Source: Phytophthora quininea (Eukaryota > Oomycota > Peronosporomycetes > Peronosporales > Peronosporaceae). From it: DNA of 37,762 nucleotides. Location: the NCBI GenBank assembly GCA_011947345.1, contig JAAVTG010000566.1, positions 1 to 37,762 of the forward strand. The letters are read 5' to 3'. The notes under the pieces are model-generated. The model saw only the letters and a list, made by a program, of their open reading frames with translations. It was not told where the DNA came from and made no database searches. Shown here piece by piece: positions 1 to 10,926 of this stretch. The position numbers were made by a program, and so were the translations under genes. Within the stretch, counting starts at the first letter, position 1, and each line of letters begins with the position of its first letter.

Positions 1-880
1 AGACCGTCTCCAAAGCCACTTAACTTGCCGCGATCATATCAGTCAAATTGATGCACCCCGTCGCTGCTGCCCTCTGACATCTAATCGAGTCGAAGGCTCG
101 ACGGTACGAGGGGTGTGTGGTAGCTTTTTCTGATTCCGTGTCTGGATCCCTTTCCTCTTTCGGCATCGGATCGGGATCCGTGTTGCTCGATAACACTCTA
201 ACCACTCGGCGCTCAAAACGGAAACCTAGGTGCCTATCAGTCCCACCATATTCCACAAATCCAGCAGAAAGCTTCTGTATGAACATCCATGATGACTGCG
301 TTCTTTTCGACGCCGTGGAAAGTAACGGCGAATGAAATAATTCGAATCTGTTTCCGTTACCAAAGCGACATGGAGAAAGCTATCCAATCCTTCCATATAG
401 GTCAAAACGATGCGCGCCTCATCTTGAGACTCCCTCCATTTTTAAAGCACGGTGTTTACTGTGGGTACCTTCTGAAAACCGTGCGAGAGAATAATGTCTG
501 AACTGCTGCTTTGGCGGAGTGGATGAATGAAATTCGCTGATCGTACGGTACATTTGCACACGACGCCCGAGACTGGGGGCTCCCCGATATCTATGGGATG
601 AATGCAGCTTACTTTGTGTAACCGTCGGTGGGGCAAGTCGCTCTCCTTATATGACTTGAGGAGATATGCACCTTGGTCAAGGCGAACCATCTTGGCGAGA
701 TGAAGGGACATTGGTCACTACGCGGAAATCTTCACGTAGCGCTGGATTGGGTAGTCAACAGTGGTCGAGTCTCTCGAGATCAGAGATCAACAGGCTAGAC
801 GTCTCCTAGACCCTTGAGTTACCTTCGCATGGTGTAATGGCCTTGTTATTTTCCAGTTGCTTGCGGCTTCCTTTACGAGG
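1..880. other. Left flank, no gene recognised
   Basis: No open frame here resembles a family I know, and I find no homology to the array unit where a preceding unit would be expected. The longest frames are two of 88-89 codons on the minus strand (20-286 and 442-711), with no recognisable motif. A decayed mobile element is possible but not supported. The array starts abruptly near 881, where the text becomes identical to the GGGGAGGCACGACACGG stretch found inside later units. Confidence 0.5.
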
Positions 881-956
881 GGAGGCACGACACGGATCCC
901 TGTAATGCGAAGACTTTTGGAAGCTTGGCGCAGGGCGCGGTGTGGGCGCGGTGTGA

Positions 957-1005
957 GTGCGTTGTGCGTTGTGCGTTGTGCGTTGTGCGTTGTGCGTTGT
1001 GCGTG
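957..1005 (+). repeat. GTGCGTT minisatellite (example in unit 1)
   Basis: Six full 7-bp copies plus a partial copy, about 220 bp upstream of the tRNA. Full-copy counts for units 1 to 16, read by eye, are 6, 4, 4, 4, 5, 3, 2, 4, 1, 1, 2, 1, 2, 3, 2, 1. The tract is long in the left, type A part of the array and short in the right part. Confidence 0.9.
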
Positions 1006-1226
1006 TGGGTTGTTTGTGGAGTCGTTAGCCTGAAATCGCGAGTACCTCTACAAATTAATATCCTTGCTGTGCCTGTCACGCCTCCTACAGAGTGCGTATG
1101 GGGCGCGTGAGGCGACGGTTGAAAGGCTGTGGTAGTGTATGAGGGGAATTAGTGTATGGGTGTGGTGCTGTGGCTATTTGTGTGCAGCTGTGCGCGGGAT
1201 TTTGTGGCGCGAGTGTATTTTGTGTT

Positions 1227-1307
1227 GTCAGTGTGCCCGAGCGGTCTAAGGGGGTAGACTCAAGTTCTACTGTGTTCGCACTCGTGGGTTCAAATCCACC
1301 GCTGACA
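1227..1307 (+). tRNA. tRNA-Leu (CAA), copy 1, T-stem one base short
   Basis: The acceptor stem GTCAGTG pairs with CGCTGAC and the discriminator is A. The anticodon arm GTAGA-CTCAAGT-TCTAC gives anticodon CAA with G37. The variable arm GTG-TTCG-CAC marks a type II tRNA. This copy has five G after CTAA but CCAC instead of CCCAC, so only a 4-bp T stem can form. The first downstream T-run is 1375-1379. Confidence 0.85.
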
Positions 1308-1379
1308 GTCAATTGTATAATTGTATGCGACCGCATCGCCCACGTGGAGGAACTTGTTGCTCGCGTCTGGACTCTTTTT
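1308..1379 (+). terminator. Long tRNA 3' trailer ending in T5 (pattern repeated in every unit)
   Basis: Pol III usually stops at a T-run within a few to about twenty bases of a tRNA. Here the first run of four or more T lies about 67 bases after the discriminator. The trailer holds the inverted repeat CAATT-GTAT-AATTG directly after the gene, a second small one (ATGC-GACC-GCAT) and a CCACGTGG palindrome, then CTCTTTTT. Every unit has the same layout, at the T-run positions listed with each tRNA. That pol III stops here is inferred from the T-run alone. Confidence 0.55.
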
Positions 1380-2339
1380 CGCCGACATTTTTTGCCTTGG
1401 CACGACCTAGCAGGAGGCGTTTATCCCCTCTGTAATCGCTTCGCTATTTCGCCCAGACAACAGTCTACGCCCGCGCTCCTTAGCCTCTCTGTCTGTGTGC
1501 TCTCGATGGCTTCGTTAGCGCTTCGACTAGTTTCACAGAGCAAGATTTCCCGGCCTCCCGAGTTCGGTCTTGCTTTGCCCGCTTCTATAGCGACTCTCTG
1601 CGCATTTCAGTCTGCCGTACCACAGCACGACACCACGACAGCACGACACCACGACAGCACGACACCACGACAGCATCATTTCAGCGGTGGCACGACAGGG
1701 CTCACGGTCGAACGCACATCAAGCTCTGTGACTGATTGCGGCTCGGAGGATCATCAAATTTCAAACACCTGATTGAGCGAGCTGCAACATCGCGTGATGT
1801 CTACGTGGATGGCGCATTCACTTGATGCCGGGCTGGTATGTGGTCGATGCACTCGAGCGACATGATCCAAACCGTGCCTCTGCAAGAGAACGGTTACACA
1901 AGGAGGCAGAATTTGCCAGACGCCATCTGTGCAGCAGAAGCCAAAGGACGCCGTGGAGTGTTTGCGTCGCAGCTATTTGACCCCTGAAGTCCGTCAGCGA
2001 GGCGCTCCGATTGAGCGCATTTCTGGAAAGAAAATACTACGAGTTCGCGCTGGACAGCCAAGGGGGCCCAATGGAAGCGATTCGCAGCGTCAGTGCTCTT
2101 TCTGGCGAACCAGCCGACTGATCGCGAGGCTCTTGATGGCGTTCCTGGCCACACGCTGCAATGTGCGGTGTGTTAATAGGGCGTTGAAGCCAGCCCGTTG
2201 CACCACAAAAGGAAGGTGAATCTCGCGCATACAAGGTCCGAATGAGTCGAGCTAGCTTTCGCCAGGGATTGAAGGAGATGTCCAGGGCGCCAATGCATGG
2301 ACTTTTGCAGGCTGTGACACGATGGGGGGGGCACGACAC

Positions 2340-3759
2340 GGATCCCTGTAATGCGAAGACTTTTGGAAGCTTGGCGCAGGGCGCGGTGTGGGCGCGGTGT
2401 GAGTGCGTTGTGCGTTGTGCGTTGTGCGTTGTGCGTGTGGGTTGTTTGTGGAGTCGTTAGCCTGAAATCGCGAGTACCTCTACAAATTAATATCCTTGCT
2501 GTGCCTGTCACCTCCTACAGAGTGCGTATGGGGCGCGTGAGGCGACGGTTGAAAGGCTGTGGTAGTGTATGAGGGAATTAGTGTATGGGTGTGGTGCTGT
2601 GGCTATTTGTGTGCAGCTGTGCGCGGGATTTTGTGGCGCGAGTGTATTTTGTGTTGTCAGTGTGCCCGAGCGGTCTAAGGGGTAGACTCAAGTTCTACTG
2701 TGTTCGCACTCGTGGGTTCAAATCCCACCGCTGACAGTCAATTGTATAATTGTATGCGACCGCATCGCCCACGTGGAGGAACTTGTTGCTCGCGTCTGGA
2801 CTCTTTTTCGCCGACATTTTTTGCCTTGGCACGACCTAGCAGGAGGCGTTTATCCCCTCTGTAATCGCTTCGCTATTTCGCCCAGACAACAGTCTACGCC
2901 CGCGCTCCTTAGCCTCTCTGTCTGTGTGCTCTCGATGGCTTCGTTAGCGCTTCGACTAGTTTCACAGAGCAAGATTTCCCGGCCTCCCGAGTTCGGTCTT
3001 GCTTTGCCCGCTTCTATAGCGACTCTCTGCGCATTTCAGTCTGCCGTACCACAGCACGACAGCACGACAGCACGACAGCACGACACCACGACAGCATCAT
3101 TTCAGCGGTGGCACGACAGGGCTCACGGTCGAACGCACATCAAGCTCTGTGACTGATTGCAGCTCGGAGGATCATCAAATTTCCAAACACCTGATTGAGC
3201 GAGCTGCAACATCGCGTGATGTCTACGTGGATGGCGCATTCACTTGATGCCGGGCTGGTATGTGGTCGATGCACTCGAGCGACATGATCCAAACCGTGCC
3301 TCTGCAAGAGAACGGTTACACAAGGAGGCAGAATTTGCCAGACGCCATCTGTGCAGCAGAAGCCAAAGGACGCCGTGGAGTGTTTGCGTCGCAGCTATTT
3401 GACCCCTGAAGTCCGTCAGCGAGGCGCTCCGATTGAGCGCATTTCTGGAAAGAAAATACTACGAGTTCGCGCTGGACAGCCAAGGGGGCGCCAATGGAAG
3501 CGATTCGCAGCGTCAGTGCTCTTTCTGGCGAACCAGCCGACTGATCGCGAGGCTCTTGATGGCGTTCCTGGCCACACGCTGCAATGTGCGGTGTGTTAAT
3601 AGGGCGTTGAAGCCAGCCCGTTGCGCCACAAAGGAAGGTGAATCTCGCGCATACAAGGTCCGAATGAGTCGAGCTAGCTTTCGCCAGGGATTGAAGGAGA
3701 TGTCCAGGGCGCCAATGCATGGACTTTTGCGGGCTGTGACACGATGGGGGGCACGACAC
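2340..3759 (+). repeat. Array unit 2 (type A)
   Basis: Four GTGCGTT copies and five ACGACA-core copies, the shortest octamer tract seen. Type A throughout. A CG dinucleotide of the usual GTCACGCCTCC is missing near 2509. Confidence 0.9.
2656..2736 (+). tRNA. tRNA-Leu (CAA), copy 2, G-run one short
   Basis: Same cloverleaf as copy 1 with an intact T arm (GTGGG-TTCAAAT-CCCAC). Only four G follow CTAA, so either position 26 or one D-stem base is missing. First downstream T-run is 2804-2808. Confidence 0.85.
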
Positions 3760-5195
3760 GGATCCCTGTAATGCGAAGACTTTTGGAAGCTTGGCGCAGG
3801 GCGCGGTGGGCGCGGTGTGAGTGCGTTGTGCGTTGTGCGTTGTGCGTTGTGCGTGTGGTTGTTTGTGGAGTCGTTAGCCTGAAATCGCGAGTACCTCTAC
3901 AAATTAATATCCTTGCTGTGCCTGTCACGCCTCCTACAGAGTGCGTATGGGCGCGTGAGGCGACGGTTGAAAGGCTGTGGTAGTGTATGAGGGGAATTAG
4001 TGTATGGGTGTGGTGCTGTGGCTATTTGTGTGCAGCTGTGCGCGGGATTTTGTGGCGCGAGTGTATTTTGTGTTGTCAGTGTGCCCGAGCGGTCTAAGGG
4101 GTAGACTCAAGTTCTACTGTGTTCGCACTCGTGGGTTCAAATCCCACCGCTGACAGTCAATTGTATAATTGTATGCGACCGCATCGCCCACGTGGAGGGA
4201 ACTTGTTGCTCGCGTCTGGACTCTTTTTCGCCGACATTTTTTGCCTTGGCACGACCTAGCAGGAGGCGTTTATCCCCTCTGTAATCGCTTCGCTATTTCG
4301 CCCAGACAACAGTCTACGCCCGCGCTCCTTAGCCTCTCTGTCTGTGTGCTCTCGATGGCTTCGTTAGCGCTTCGACTAGTTTCACAGAGCAAGATTTCCC
4401 GGCCTCCCGAGTTCGGTCTTGCTTTGCCCGCTTCTATAGCGACTCTCTGCGCATTTCAGTCTGCCGTACCACAGCACGACACCACGACAGCACGACAGCA
4501 CGACAGCACGACAGCACGACACCACGACAGCATCATTTCAGCGGTGGCACGACAGGGCTCACGGTCGAACGCACATCAAGCTCTGTGACTGATTGCAGCT
4601 CGGAGGATCATCAAATTTCAAACACCTGATTGAGCGAGCTGCAACATCGCGTGATGTCTACGTGGATGGCGCATTCACTTGATGCCGGGCTGGTATGTGG
4701 TCGATGCACTCGAGCGACATGATCCAAACCGTGCCTCTGCAAGAGAACGGTTACACAAGGAGGCAGAATTTGCCAGACGCCATCTGTGCAGCAGAAGCCA
4801 AAGGACGCCGTGGAGTGTTTGCGTCGCAGCTATTTGACCCCTGAAGTCCGTCAGCGAGGCGCTCCGATTGAGCGCATTTCTGGAAAGAAAATACTACGAG
4901 TTCGCGCTGGACAGCCAAGGGGGCGCCAATGGAAGCGATTCGCAGCGTCAGTGCTCTTTCTGGCGAACCAGCCGACTGATCGCGAGGCTCTTGATGGCGT
5001 TCCTGGCCACACGCTGCAATGTGCGGTGTGTTAATAGGGCGTTGAAGCCAGCCCGTTGCGCCACAAAAGGAAGGTGAATCTCGCGCATACAAGGTCCGAA
5101 TGAGTCGAGCTAGCTTTCGCCAGGGATTGAAGAGATGTCCAGGGCGCCAATGCATGGACTTTTGCAGGCTGTGACACGATGGGGGGAGGCGACAC
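3760..5195 (+). repeat. Array unit 3 (type A)
   Basis: Four GTGCGTT copies and seven ACGACA-core copies. Type A throughout. The GC-rich leader before the heptamers is two bases shorter than in unit 1. Confidence 0.9.
4075..4155 (+). tRNA. tRNA-Leu (CAA), copy 3, G-run one short
   Basis: 81 nt, four G after CTAA, T arm intact. Identical to copy 2 over the gene. First downstream T-run is 4224-4228. Confidence 0.85.
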
Positions 5196-6624
5196 GGATC
5201 CCTGTAATGCGAAGACTTTTGGAAGCTTGGCGCAGGGCGCGGTGTGGCGCGGTGTGAGTGCGTTGTGCGTTGTGCGTTGTGCGTTGTGTGTGTTGTTTGT
5301 GGAGTCGTTAGCCTGAAATCGCGAGTACCTCTACAAATTAATATCCTTGCTGTGCCTGTCACGCCTCCTACAGAGTGCGTATGGGGCGCGTGAGGCGACG
5401 GTTGAAAGGCTGTGGTAGTGTATGAGGGGAATTAGTGTATGGGTGTGGTGCTGTGGCTATTTGTGTGCAGCTGTGCGCGGGATTTTGTGGCGCGAGTGTA
5501 TTTTGTGTTGTCAGTGTGCCCGAGCGGTCTAAGGGGTAGACTCAAGTTCTACTGTGTTCGCACTCGTGGGTTCAAATCCCACCGCTGACAGTCAATTGTA
5601 TAATTGTATGCGACCGCATCGCCCACGTGGAGGGAACTTGTTGCTCGCGTCTGGACTCTTTTTCGCCGACATTTTTTGCCTTGGCACGACCTAGCAGGAG
5701 GCGTTTATCCCCTCTGTAATCGCTTCGCTATTTCGCCCAGACAACAGTCTACGCCCGCGCTCCTTAGCCTCTCTGTCTGTGTGCTCTCGATGGCTTCGTT
5801 AGCGCTTCGACTAGTTTCACAGAGCAAGATTTCCCGGCCTCCCGAGTTCGGTCTTGCTTTGCCCGCTTCTATAGCGACTCTCTGCGCATTTCAGTCTGCC
5901 GTACCACAGCACGACACCACGACAGCACGACACCACGACAGCACGACAGCACGACAGCATCATTTCAGCGGTGGCACGACAGGGCTCACGGTCGAACGCA
6001 CATCAAGCTCTGTGACTGATTGCGGCTCGGAGGATCATCAAATTTCCAAACACCTGATTGAGCGAGCTGCAACATCGCGTGATGTCTACGTGGATGGCGC
6101 ATTCACTTGATGCCGGGCTGGTATGTGGTCGATGCACTCGAGCGACATGATCCAAACCGTGCCTCTGCAAGAGAACGGTTACACAAGGAGGCAGAATTTG
6201 CCAGACGCCATCTGTGCAGCAGAAGCCAAAGGACGCCGTGGAGTGTTTGCGTCGCAGCTATTTGACCCCTGAAGTCCGTCAGCGAGGCGCTCCGATTGAG
6301 CGCATTTCTGGAAAGAAAATACTACGAGTTCGCGCTGGACAGCCAAGGGGCGCCAATGGAAGCGATTCGCAGCGTCAGTGCTCTTTCTGGCGAACCAGCC
6401 GACTGATCGCGAGGCTCTTGATGGCGTTCCTGGCCACACGCTGCAATGTGCGGTGTGTTAATAGGGCGTTGAAGCCAGCCCGTTGCGCCACAAAGGAAGG
6501 TGAATCTCGCGCATACAAGGTCCGAATGAGTCGAGCTAGCTTTCGCCAGGGATTGAAGGAGATGTCCAGGGCGCCAATGCATGGACTTTTGCAGGCTGTG
6601 ACACGATGGGGGGAGGCACGACAC
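5196..6624 (+). repeat. Array unit 4 (type A)
   Basis: Four GTGCGTT copies followed by a GTGTGTT variant, and six ACGACA-core copies. Type A throughout. Confidence 0.9.
5510..5590 (+). tRNA. tRNA-Leu (CAA), copy 4, G-run one short
   Basis: 81 nt, four G after CTAA, T arm intact. First downstream T-run is 5659-5663. Confidence 0.85.
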
Positions 6625-8057
6625 GGATCCCTGTAATGCGAAGACTTTTGGAAGCTTGGCGCAGGGCGCGGTGTGGGCGCGGTGTGAGTGCGTTGTGCGT
6701 TGTGCGTTGTGCGTTGTGCGTTGTGGTGTTTGTGGAGTCGTTAGCCTGAAATCGCGAGTACCTCTACAAATTAATATCCTTGCTGTGCCTGTCACGCCTC
6801 CTACAGAGTGCGTATGGGGCGCGTGAGGCGACGGTTGAAAGGCTGTGGTAGTGTATGAGGGGAATTAGTGTATGGGTGTGGTGCTGTGGCTATTTGTGTG
6901 CAGCTGTGCGCGGGATTTTGTGGCGCGAGTGTATTTTGTGTTGTCAGTGTGCCCGAGCGGTCTAAGGGGTAGACTCAAGTTCTACTGTGTTCGCACTCGT
7001 GGGTTCAAATCCCACCGCTGACAGTCAATTGTATAATTGTATGCGACCGCATCGCCCACGTGGAGGGAACTTGTTGCTCGCGTCTGGACTCTTTTTCGCC
7101 GACATTTTTTGCCTTGGCACGACCTAGCAGGAGGCGTTTATCCCCTCTGTAATCGCTTCGCTATTTCGCCCAGACAACAGTCTACGCCCGCGCTCCTTAG
7201 CCTCTCTGTCTGTGTGCTCTCGATGGCTTCGTTAGCGCTTCGACTAGTTTCACAGAGCAAGATTTCGGCCTCCCGAGTTCGGTCTTGCTTTGCCCGCTTC
7301 TATAGCGACTCTCTGCGCATTTCAGTCTGCCGTACCACAGCACGACACCACGACAGCACGACAGCACGACAGCACGACACCACGACAGCATCATTTCAGC
7401 GGTGGCACGACAGGGCTCACGGTCGAACGCACATCAAGCTCTGTGACTGATTGCGGCTCGGAGGATCATCAAATTTCCAAACACCTGATTGAGCGAGCTG
7501 CAACATCGCGTGATGTCTACGTGGATGGCGCATTCACTTGATGCCGGGCTGGTATGTGGTCGATGCACTCGAGCGACATGATCCAAACCGTGCCTCTGCA
7601 AGAGAACGGTTACACAAGGAGGCAGAATTTGCCAGACGCCATCTGTGCAGCAGAAGCCAAAGGACGCCGTGGAGTGTTTGCGTCGCAGCTATTTGACCCC
7701 TGAAGTCCGTCAGCGAGGCGCTCCGATTGAGCGCATTTCTGGAAAGAAAATACTACGAGTTCGCGCTGGACAGCCAAGGGGGCGCCAATGGAAGCGATTC
7801 GCAGCGTCAGTGCTCTTTCTGGCGAACCAGCCGACTGATCGCGAGGCTCTTGATGGCGTTCCTGGCCACACGCTGCAATGTGCGGTGTGTTAATAGGGCG
7901 TTGAAGCCAGCCCGTTGCGCCACAAAAGGAAGGTGAATCTCGCGCATACAAGGTCCGAATGAGTCGAGCTAGCTTTCGCCAGGGATTGAAGGAGATGTCC
8001 AGGGCGCCAATGCATGGACTTTTGCAGGCTGTGACACGATGGGGGGAGGCACGACAC
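6625..8057 (+). repeat. Array unit 5 (type A)
   Basis: Five GTGCGTT copies and six ACGACA-core copies. Type A, with a private deletion giving GATTTCGGCC near 7261 instead of GATTTCCCGGCC. Confidence 0.9.
6943..7023 (+). tRNA. tRNA-Leu (CAA), copy 5, G-run one short
   Basis: 81 nt, four G after CTAA, T arm intact. First downstream T-run is 7092-7096. Confidence 0.85.
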
Positions 8058-9495
8058 GGATCCCTGTAATGCGAAGACTTTTGGAAGCTTGGCGCAGGGC
8101 GCGGTGTGGGCGCGGTGTGAGTGCGTTGTGCGTTGTGCGTTGTGCGTGTGGGTTGTTTGTGGAGTCGTTAGCCTGAAATCGCGAGTACCCTACAAATTAA
8201 CATCCTGCTGTGCCTGTCACGCCTCCCACAGAGTGCGTATGGGGCGCGTGAGGCGACGGTTGAAAGGCTGTGGTAGTGTATGAGGGGAATTAGTGTATGG
8301 GTGTGGTGCTGTGGCTATTTGTGTGCAGCTGTGCGCGGGATTTTGTGGCGCGAGTGTATTTTGTGTTGTCAGTGTGCCCGAGCGGTCTAAGGGGGTAGAC
8401 TCAAGTTCTACTGTGTTCGCACTCGTGGGTTCAAATCCACCGCTGACAGTCAATTGTATAATTGTATGCGACCGCATCGCCCACGTGGAGGGGAACTTGT
8501 TGCTCGCGTCTGGACTCTTTTTCGCCGACATTTTTGCCTTGGCACGACCTAGCAGGAGGCGTTTATCCCCTCTGTAATCGCTTCGCTATTTCGCCCAGAC
8601 AACAGTCTACGCCCGCGCTCCTTAGCCTCTCTGTCTGTGTGCTCTCGATGGTTTCGTTAGCGCTTCGACTAGTTTCACAGAGCAAGATTTCCCGGCCTCC
8701 CGAGTTCGGTCTTGCTTTGCCCGCTTCTATAGCGACTCTCTGCGCATTTCAGTCTGCCGTACCACAGCACGCACGACAGCACGACAGCACGACACCACGA
8801 CAGCACGACACCACGACAGCACGACACCATCATTTCAGCGGTGGCACGACAGGGCTCACGGTCGAACGCACATCAGCTCTGTGACTGATTGCGGCTCGGA
8901 GGATCATCAAATTTCCAAACACCTGATTGAGCGAGCTGCAACATCGCGTGATGTCTACGTGGATGGCGCATTCACTTGATGCCGGGCTGGTATGTGGTCG
9001 ATGCACTCGAGCGAGATGATCCAAACCGTGCCTCTGCAAGAGAACGGTTACGCAATGAGGCAGAATTTGCCAGACGCCATCTGTGCAGCAGAAGCCAAAG
9101 GACGCCGTGGAGTGTTTGCGTCGCAGCTATTTGACCCCTGAAGTCCGTCAGCGAGGCGCTCCGATTGAGCGCATTTCTGGAAAGAAAATACTACGAGTTC
9201 GCGCTGGACAGCCAAGGGGGCGCCAATGGAAGCGATTCGCAGCGTCAGTGCTCTTTCTGGCGAACCAGCCGACTGATCGCGAGGCTCTTGATGGCGTTCC
9301 TGGCCACACGCTGCAATGTGCGGTGTGTTAATAGGGCGTTGAAGCCAGCCCGTTGCGCCACAAAAGGAAGGTGAATCTCGCGCATACAAGGTCCGAATGA
9401 GTCGAGCTAGCTTTCGCCAGGGATTGAAGGAGATGTCCAGGGCGCCAATGCATGGACTTTTGCAGGCTGTGACACGATGGGGGGAGGCACGACAC
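8058..9495 (+). repeat. Array unit 6 (type A)
   Basis: Three GTGCGTT copies and seven ACGACA-core copies. Private changes include TTAACATCC for TTAATATCC near 8198 and CGCAATGAGG for CACAAGGAGG near 9051. Confidence 0.9.
8368..8448 (+). tRNA. tRNA-Leu (CAA), copy 6, T-stem one base short
   Basis: 81 nt, five G after CTAA, but CCAC in place of CCCAC in the T arm, as in copies 1 and 7. First downstream T-run is 8518-8522. Confidence 0.85.
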
Positions 9496-10926
9496 GGATC
9501 CCTGTAATGCGAAGACTTTTGGAAGCTTGGCGCAGGGGGCGGTGTGGGCGCGGTGTGAGCGTTGTGCGTTGTGCGTTGTGCGTGTGGGTTGTTTGTGGAG
9601 TCGTTAGCCTGAAATCGCGAGTACCTCTACAAATTAATATCCTTGCTGTGCCTGTCACGCCTCCTACAGAGTGCGTATGGGGCGCGTGAGGCGACGGTTG
9701 AAAGGCTGTGGTAGTGTATGAGGGGAATTAGTGTATGGGTGTGGTGCTGTGGCTATTTGTGTGCAGCTGTGCGCGGGATTTTGTGGCGCGAGTGTATTTT
9801 GTGTTGTCAGTGTGCCCGAGCGGTCTAAGGGGGTAGACTCAAGTTCTACTGTGTTCGCACTCGTGGGTTCAAATCCACCGCTGACAGTCAATTGTATAAT
9901 TGTATGCGACCGCATCGCCCACGTGGAGGGGAACTTGTTGCTCGCGTCTGGACTCTTTTTCGCCGACATTTTTGCCTTGGCACGACCTAGCAGGAGGCGT
10001 TTATCCCCTCTGTAATCGCTTCGCTATTTCGCCCAGACAACAGTCTACGCCCGCGCTCCTCAGCCTCTCTGTCTGTGTGCTCTCGATGGCTTCGTTAGCG
10101 CTTCGACTAGTTTCACAGAGCAAGATTTCCTGGCCTCCCGAGTTCGGTCTTGCTTTGCCCGCTTCTATAGCGACTCTCTGCGCATTTCAGTCTGCCGTAC
10201 CACAGCACGACAGCACGACAGCACGACAGACAGCACGACACCACGACAGCACGACACCACGACAGCATTTCAGCGGTGGCACGACAGGGCTCACGGTCGA
10301 ACGCACATCAGCTCTGTGACTGATTGCGGCTCGGAGGATCATCAAATTTCCAAACACCTGATTGAGCGAGCTGCAACATCGCGTGATGTCTACGTGGATG
10401 GCGCATTCACTTGATGCCGGGCTGGTATGTGGTCGATGCACTCGAGCGACATGATCCAAACCGTGCCTCTGCAAGAGAACGGTTACACAAGGAGGCAGAA
10501 TTTGCCAGACGCCATCTGTGCAGCAGAAGCCAAAGGACGCCGTGGAGTGTTTGCGTCGCAGCTATTTGACCCCTGAAGTCCGTCAGCGAGGCGCTCCGAT
10601 TGAGCGCATTTCTGGAAAGAAAATACTACGAGTTCGCGCTGGACAGCCAAGGGGGCGCCAATGGAAGCGATTCGCAGCGTCAGTGCTCTTTCTGGCGAAC
10701 CAGCCGACTGATCGCGAGGCTCTTGATGGCGTTCCTGGCCACACGCTGCAATGTGCGGTGTGTTAATAGGGCGTTGAAGCCAGCCCGTTGCGCCACAAAA
10801 GGAAGGTGAATCTCGCGCATACAAGGTCCGAATGAGTCGAGCTAGCTTTCGCCAGGGATTGAAGGAGATGTCCAGGGCGCCAATGCATGGACTTTTGCAG
10901 GCTGTGACACGATGGGGGGGCGACAC
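9496..10926 (+). repeat. Array unit 7 (A/B mosaic)
   Basis: Two full GTGCGTT copies and seven ACGACA-core copies. It is type A around the tRNA, switches to type B states CTCAGCC (near 10058) and TCCTGGCC (near 10128), then returns to type A (ATTGCGGCTCG near 10323). This is a clear internal mosaic. Confidence 0.88.
9806..9886 (+). tRNA. tRNA-Leu (CAA), copy 7, T-stem one base short
   Basis: 81 nt, five G after CTAA, CCAC in the T arm. First downstream T-run is 9956-9960. Confidence 0.85.

Larger units (their letters stand above)
881..2339 (+). repeat. Array unit 1 (type A)
   Basis: First unit; its left edge is the array boundary. It has six full GTGCGTT copies (957-1005), the most in the array, and six ACGACA-core copies near 1627-1674. 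It carries type A states at the diagnostic sites (GCGCGGGA before the tRNA, CTTAGCC, CCCGGCC). Confidence 0.9.

Noticed and set aside
181..215. Minus-strand GCCGAGTGGTTAGAG (reverse of CTCTAACCACTCGGC), which resembles a tRNA D arm or A box.
   Set aside because: No acceptor stem pairs around it, and the only B-box-like text (GGATCCCGATCC) is too poor. It could be a tRNA-derived relic but cannot be supported.
1152..1772. Frames containing VPERSKGVDSSSTVFALVG that look like a repeated conserved peptide.
   Set aside because: That peptide is the translation of the tRNA-Leu gene itself, a familiar source of false proteins.
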